A DNA stretch of 9,047 bases from positions 1 to 9,047 of the forward strand of contig JAISQU010000004.1 of the NCBI GenBank assembly GCA_031274005.1, given 5' to 3'. The stretch's first letter is position 1. Each line of letters begins with the position of its first letter. The stretch comes from Spirochaetales bacterium (GTDB taxonomy: Bacteria; Spirochaetota; Spirochaetia; DTKZ01). Below are positions 5,430 through 9,047 of this stretch, piece after piece. Below the pieces are notes generated by a model. The model did not search any database. It was not told the origin of the DNA and was given only the letters and a program-made list of their open reading frames with translations. Position numbers and translations under genes: made by a program.

Positions 5430-8291
5430 TCATTCCTTATCCGAGGGCAGCAGCGTTATACGGGCAAGGTTTTCCTCATTGCAGTAAGTCTTTATAAGAG
5501 CCTGTATAAACCGGGGCGTAACCGCCTTTATCTGCCGGGGCCGCCACTGTTCTATGTCCGCGGGAAGGCCATGGAACAAATCAAAACGCAGCCTGTCCAG
5601 CCAGTACGGGTTTTCTTTCAGCCTGCGCTCATGTTCGCGCAGCATCTGCTCCCTGATCTTTGCCGCGTCCGCCTCGGCGGGCAGGGTATCCTTCATTTCG
5701 GCAATGGCTTGTACAGTCGCGCGCGCAAGTTCGCCGGCATTGTCCGGCGCCGCGCCGAAGTAGATGCCTATGGAGTATTCGCCCGCGGGGTACCTGTAAG
5801 CGTCCGCCTGAACCGAAACCCCGTATGTGCCGCCCTTGTCCTCCCGCAGAATTTCCCGCAGCCGCAGATCAAGATAATCTTCCAGCACTTTCAGGCCGAA
5901 GGCTTCTTCCCGTGACCATGCAAGATCTCCGGTAAAAAGCAGCGCCGCGATGCTTTTTTCTTCCAGGCCCGCTCGTACGGTTTCTTCGGTTTTGCCGCGG
6001 AAAAGACGCAGGCCCGTATCCCGCCAGCTTTCCTTACGGCCCGCGGCCGGCAGGCTCGCCAGATAGGTTTTCAAATAGGGTTCCAGTTCGTCCGCGTCTA
6101 TGCTGCCCGTGAAGATAAAGGTAAAATCCGAGGCGTCGGCAAAGCGGTCTTTGTAAAACTCAAAAGCCCTGCGCCTGTCAATTGTGTCAATCATTTCCGG
6201 CAGTACGGGTCTGTTACGCGGATGATTGCGGGTAAGAACTTCCCGTACTTTATTGAAGAAAATTGTATCGGGCTGTTTCAGGCTGTCGCGCAGACCGCTT
6301 TTTACCTGGCGGAAGTACGCCTCTACGGCCGGCTCGTCAAGCCGCGCAGAGGTGAAGTACGCGTGAATAAGCTGAAAAAACACCTCCGCGTCCCGCACGG
6401 AAGAAGAACCCTGCATGCCCTCCGTCTGCCCGAAGATGCGCGGCGTAACGCTGAGCTGTCTGCCGCTGAGAAATCTTTGAAGCTGAACAAGAGAAAACGG
6501 CCCCGCTCCGGACTGCTGCGCGATGTTTTCCGCGAAATCAGCGTTAAGAAAATCCTCGTCCGCGGCCAGGGATGTTCCCCCGGGACTAAAGGCCGCCATA
6601 AGAAGCTCGTCGTTTTTAAAGTTCGTTTTTTTCAGAACAACCCGGACCCCGTTCCCCAGCTTCCATTCCGTCAGGCCCGCCGCCCGGGCCTGCGCGGAGT
6701 CCTCTCGCGCGGCTGTTCCCGGCGAAGGAATTTTTTCAAGCAGGGCCTCCGGCGCGGCCTCTTCCTCGTATGCCGGAACCTCTTCTTCTTCGGCGGCGCG
6801 CAGAACATCCTGAACCTCCGCATCCGTCAAAAGATCCGCAGAAACCGGTCCGCTCAGCAGAACAACGCGGTTTTTTTCCTCAAAAAAAACATCCGCGGCG
6901 GCCAGTATCTCTTCCTCCGTGAGGCCCGGCAAATAGCGGGAAGCAAGGGCGTACGAGTATTCCGGCCCCGGCATGGGACGCCCGCCCAGATAATTACGCA
7001 CGTACAGGGAAACAAAAGAAGCGGATTGCAGGTTTTCCGCCTCGCGCCAGGTCTGTTCGGCGCCGCGAAGATAATCGGCCTTTGCCCGCTGCAGCTCCTT
7101 TTCGGAAAAACCGTGAATCTTCGCCCGCTTAATTTCGCGCACAAGAGCGGCCAGCCCCCGCGCCGCGCCGTCCTCTTCTACAGTCGCCGCTGCGTAAAAT
7201 GAACGTACAGGCCGCACAAAACCGGCCTGCCCTGTTCCCGCCTCCAGAAAAGGAGCGCCGGGCCGCTGCGCTATTTCCTCAAGCCGCTCATTCATAATGA
7301 AAAAAAACAGATCCTCGGCAAACATCAGCCGGTATTCTTTCAGGGTTTGGGGAATCTTCACCTCGCGTTTTGCGTACATGCTCACGGTAGTCTGGCCCAG
7401 TTCCGGATCGCTGATGCGCGACACCAGAGTCTGTCCGTGATCCGGCACGGGATATTTTTCCCGCGCCCTGGGCGAAGAAGGACCGGCAAGACGGGAAAAA
7501 CGCTCCCTGATAAGGCGCTCCATTTCGTCGGGGTTAAAGTCGCCCACAGCCACAATGGCCGACAAATCAGGCCGGTACCAATCCGAGTAAAAACGCCGCA
7601 CAGCCTCATCGGGAGAATCCGTAATAATTTCCGGTTTTCCTATGGGGAGTCTTTCGGCATAGCGGGAGCCGTACAGCAAAACAGGAATTTGCGTGTCCCT
7701 GACACGGCTGTATACATCGCGCCCCAGCCTCCACTCCTCAAGGACAACGCCCCTCTCCTTTTTCATGGCTGCGCCGTCCATAGTCAGGCCCGTCATCCAG
7801 TCTTCCAGGATGCTCAGGGCCGTATTCATAACAGCCGGATCATCCGCGGGAACCGTAAGCTGGTACACGGTCTCGTCAAAAGACGTATACGCGTTCGTAT
7901 CCGGCCCAAAGCGCATTCCTATAGACTCAAGCCAGTTTATCATTCTGTTGCGCTCGAAATTGCGGGTTCCCTGAAAAGCCATGTGCTCCACAAGATGAGC
8001 CAGCCCCTGCTGGTCGTTGTCTTCCAGCACGGAGCCCGCGTTCACCGCCAGCCGCAGTTCCACCCTGTTTTCCGGCCGCACATTCCGCCGTATGTAGTAG
8101 TGAATCCCGTTATCAAGTTTTCCGGTAATAAGTTTGGGGTCGCGGGGTACGGCCGCTCCCGCGGACAAATCCGCCTCCCGTACGCCGCGCGCACAAAGCG
8201 CCGGGGGCGCAAGCAGAAGAATTCCCGCGAGGAAAACTCCCGCGATAAAAACGAGTTTTTTGATACTGTTCATGAAACCAGGATACACCAT
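5430..8291 (-). CDS. Secreted M16 zinc protease, PqqL/FusC-like
   Basis: Two-domain pitrilysin-family metallopeptidase, 953 residues, close to E. coli PqqL (931). A signal peptide is clear: basic start (Lys11-Lys12), hydrophobic run about 13-28, and a likely cut near ALC-A (31-34), so the protein acts in the periplasm or outside. The C is not in a standard lipobox. The N-terminal domain holds the inverted zinc motif HLVEH at 99-103, with Glu179 in ERGVVLEEWR the probable third ligand, so it should be active. An acidic linker of about 50 residues, near 495-545, leads to a second half without zinc ligands but with KGGTYG at 819-824, typical of the substrate-binding half. Residues around 103-188 closely resemble PqqL, whose relative FusC cleaves imported ferredoxin in Pectobacterium. 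The start is uncertain: Met1 (8291) and Met7 (8273) both lack a good ribosome site, Met7 giving the more usual signal peptide. An in-frame stop lies just upstream. Confidence 0.9.
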   Translation of the reverse strand: MVYPGFMNSIKKLVFIAGVFLAGILLLAPPALCARGVREADLSAGAAVPRDPKLITGKLDNGIHYYIRRNVRPENRVELRLAVNAGSVLEDNDQQGLAHLVEHMAFQGTRNFERNRMINWLESIGMRFGPDTNAYTSFDETVYQLTVPADDPAVMNTALSILEDWMTGLTMDGAAMKKERGVVLEEWRLGRDVYSRVRDTQIPVLLYGSRYAERLPIGKPEIITDSPDEAVRRFYSDWYRPDLSAIVAVGDFNPDEMERLIRERFSRLAGPSSPRAREKYPVPDHGQTLVSRISDPELGQTTVSMYAKREVKIPQTLKEYRLMFAEDLFFFIMNERLEEIAQRPGAPFLEAGTGQAGFVRPVRSFYAAATVEEDGAARGLAALVREIKRAKIHGFSEKELQRAKADYLRGAEQTWREAENLQSASFVSLYVRNYLGGRPMPGPEYSYALASRYLPGLTEEEILAAADVFFEEKNRVVLLSGPVSADLLTDAEVQDVLRAAEEEEVPAYEEEAAPEALLEKIPSPGTAAREDSAQARAAGLTEWKLGNGVRVVLKKTNFKNDELLMAAFSPGGTSLAADEDFLNADFAENIAQQSGAGPFSLVQLQRFLSGRQLSVTPRIFGQTEGMQGSSSVRDAEVFFQLIHAYFTSARLDEPAVEAYFRQVKSGLRDSLKQPDTIFFNKVREVLTRNHPRNRPVLPEMIDTIDRRRAFEFYKDRFADASDFTFIFTGSIDADELEPYLKTYLASLPAAGRKESWRDTGLRLFRGKTEETVRAGLEEKSIAALLFTGDLAWSREEAFGLKVLEDYLDLRLREILREDKGGTYGVSVQADAYRYPAGEYSIGIYFGAAPDNAGELARATVQAIAEMKDTLPAEADAAKIREQMLREHERRLKENPYWLDRLRFDLFHGLPADIEQWRPRQIKAVTPRFIQALIKTYCNEENLARITLLPSDKE

Positions 8292-8293
8292 AT

Positions 8294-8316
8294 TCGGAAC
8301 TTTTTTCTATCGGAAC
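8294..8316 (-). promoter_or_regulatory. Paired 7-mers flanking a T/A tract before the M16 gene
   Basis: TCGGAAC occurs at 8294-8300 and again at 8310-8316 on the + strand, 16 bases apart, separated by a T-rich tract; on the gene's own strand it reads GTTCCGA. The pair ends three bases before the first possible protease start. It could be a regulator site or chance; no convincing promoter hexamers were found nearby. Confidence 0.25.
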
Positions 8317-8332
8317 CATTCAGTCTTCCGTC

Positions 8333-8355
8333 ATTCCGCCGCCCCGCGCCGGAAT
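8333..8355. repeat. Short inverted repeat between HAD and M16 genes
   Basis: ATTCCG (8333-8338) and CGGAAT (8350-8355) form a 6-bp stem around an 11-base GC-rich loop, 7 bases past the HAD stop. On the - strand no T-run follows directly. The pattern GTCATTCCG...CGGAATC resembles the widespread ATTCC...GGAAT intergenic repeats (dRS3-like in Neisseria, also seen in other bacteria), so it may be a dispersed repeat serving as a weak transcript end. Confidence 0.4.
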
Positions 8356-8362
8356 CTGCCGT

Positions 8363-9047
8363 TTAGTCCGCTGCCAGTCTTTTCAGAACTTCCTCCGCGG
8401 TAAAGCTATCCATGCCGTCGGGAAACAAGAGCGTTGCCTTTTCCATAATGGGATCAAGCGGCGGCTGCGTCAGCGTGGGAATGGCTATAACCTTCATACC
8501 CGCGGCAACACCCGCCGCAACGCCGCTGGGCGAATCTTCCAGTACAAGGCACTCCGCCGCGGGCGCGTGAAGCCGTTCGGCTGTTCCCAAAAAAATATCG
8601 GGTTCGGGCTTACCCGGATACAGCCCCACGGACGACAGCGCCACTTTGAAATAGCCGCCTAATCCGCATATCCCCAGAAGCTCGTCCACAACCGGCTGCG
8701 AAGAACCGGAAGCCACCGCCATAGGTACGCCGCGGGCTTTCAGTATATCCAGAAGTTTCCGCATCTCGGGAAAAACCTTGGTATTCGTCCGCGCTATGGC
8801 AAGGTAATACTCGTCCTTCATGGCGAGAAGAGCCTCCGGCGTTTCGCGCACCCCGTATTCATCACGAAGGATGCTGACAAAAATATCGATGCCCCTGCCG
8901 ATAAGCCTTTTACGGAGCGCGGGCGTATACTCAATACCGAATTTCCTCAGAATCTGCCCGTCGGATTTAACATAATTTTTTTCGCTGTCAATAAGCGTTC
9001 CGTCCAAATCAAAAATGACAGCCGCGAAAGGGAATTTTTTTGTATCG
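8363..9047 (-). CDS. HAD-superfamily hydrolase, beta-phosphoglucomutase-like (partial)
   Basis: Haloacid-dehalogenase-type phosphatase or phosphomutase, 5' end missing. The frame stays open to the window edge, and the nucleophile motif FDLDGT straddles 9007-9010. The TTG at 9007 is the L of this motif, so it cannot be the real start; none of the codons from 9008 to the edge is a start, so the true start lies outside. Motif II is the serine in VASGSSQP, motif III the lysine in GKPEPDIF, and motif IV is LEDSPSGVAAG with the metal-binding acid. The helical cap between motifs I and II is subfamily IA, as in beta-phosphoglucomutase and sugar-phosphate phosphatases such as YniC. The substrate cannot be predicted: HAD-IA members act on many sugar and other phosphates. 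It ends 71 bases before the M16 gene on the same strand, so co-transcription is possible. Confidence 0.9.
   Translation of the reverse strand, partial: DTKKFPFAAVIFDLDGTLIDSEKNYVKSDGQILRKFGIEYTPALRKRLIGRGIDIFVSILRDEYGVRETPEALLAMKDEYYLAIARTNTKVFPEMRKLLDILKARGVPMAVASGSSQPVVDELLGICGLGGYFKVALSSVGLYPGKPEPDIFLGTAERLHAPAAECLVLEDSPSGVAAGVAAGMKVIAIPTLTQPPLDPIMEKATLLFPDGMDSFTAEEVLKRLAAD

Noticed and set aside
5414..5430. T6 run at 5425-5430 as an intrinsic terminator for argG
   Set aside because: Only a 3-bp stem (CCG/CGG) precedes it directly; the strong hairpin is 25 bases away.
6222..7202. 326-residue + strand open frame inside the protease gene
   Set aside because: Antisense to the M16 coding sequence; basic, low-complexity translation with no recognisable domain. 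The same applies to 7347-8366.
9005..9007. TTG at 9007 as the HAD gene start
   Set aside because: This codon is the leucine within the catalytic DLDGT motif; upstream in-frame codons AAVIFD are clearly part of the protein.
1..9047. CRISPR arrays, tRNA, rRNA, phage or defence genes
   Set aside because: No spaced direct-repeat array, tRNA cloverleaf, rRNA-like stretch or integrase/defence motif was seen on either strand.

Overview
The window is a GC-rich bacterial chromosome segment whose core is an arginine biosynthesis operon on the + strand: argR-argC-argB-argD-argG (448-5369). Two genes follow on the - strand: a large secreted M16 zinc protease (5430-8291) and a HAD-family hydrolase cut off by the right edge (8363 to beyond 9047). 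The gene content fits a free-living or gut-associated anaerobe. A spirochaete of the Treponema group, such as those of termite guts, is my best guess from protein style and operon order. That is an impression, not proof; nothing here fixes the taxon.

Layout. Bases 1-447 hold no convincing gene. Within them lies a compact inverted-repeat element (about 188-357) with 18-base imperfect terminal inverted repeats, nested inner stems and 8-base direct repeats at its edges, which looks like a MITE or dispersed intergenic repeat. Just to its right, an AT-rich stretch (365-431) carries two ARG-box-like palindromes 20 bases apart, centre to centre, so the operon is probably repressed by its own first product, ArgR. 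The five genes are closely spaced: 1-base gap argR/argC, 46-base gap argC/argB with a perfect 7-bp hairpin, 8-base overlap argB/argD, and 74 bases between argD and argG. A hairpin at 5380-5399 separates the operon from the convergent protease gene.

How the genes work together. ArgB, ArgC and ArgD catalyse steps 2-4 of the acetylated ornithine route (N-acetylglutamate to N-acetylornithine). ArgG joins citrulline and aspartate to give argininosuccinate. The enzymes for N-acetylglutamate synthesis (ArgA or ArgJ), deacetylation (ArgE or ArgJ), carbamoylation (ArgF) and the final lyase (ArgH) are absent from the window and must be encoded elsewhere if the pathway is complete. ArgB lacks the N-terminal extension of arginine-inhibited kinases, so control probably rests on ArgR and on the missing first enzyme. 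The protease and the HAD hydrolase have no visible link to arginine metabolism.

I found no clear candidate for a new multi-gene system. The most interesting signals are the inverted-repeat element beside the operon promoter, the intercistronic hairpin before argB, and the PqqL/FusC-like protease.
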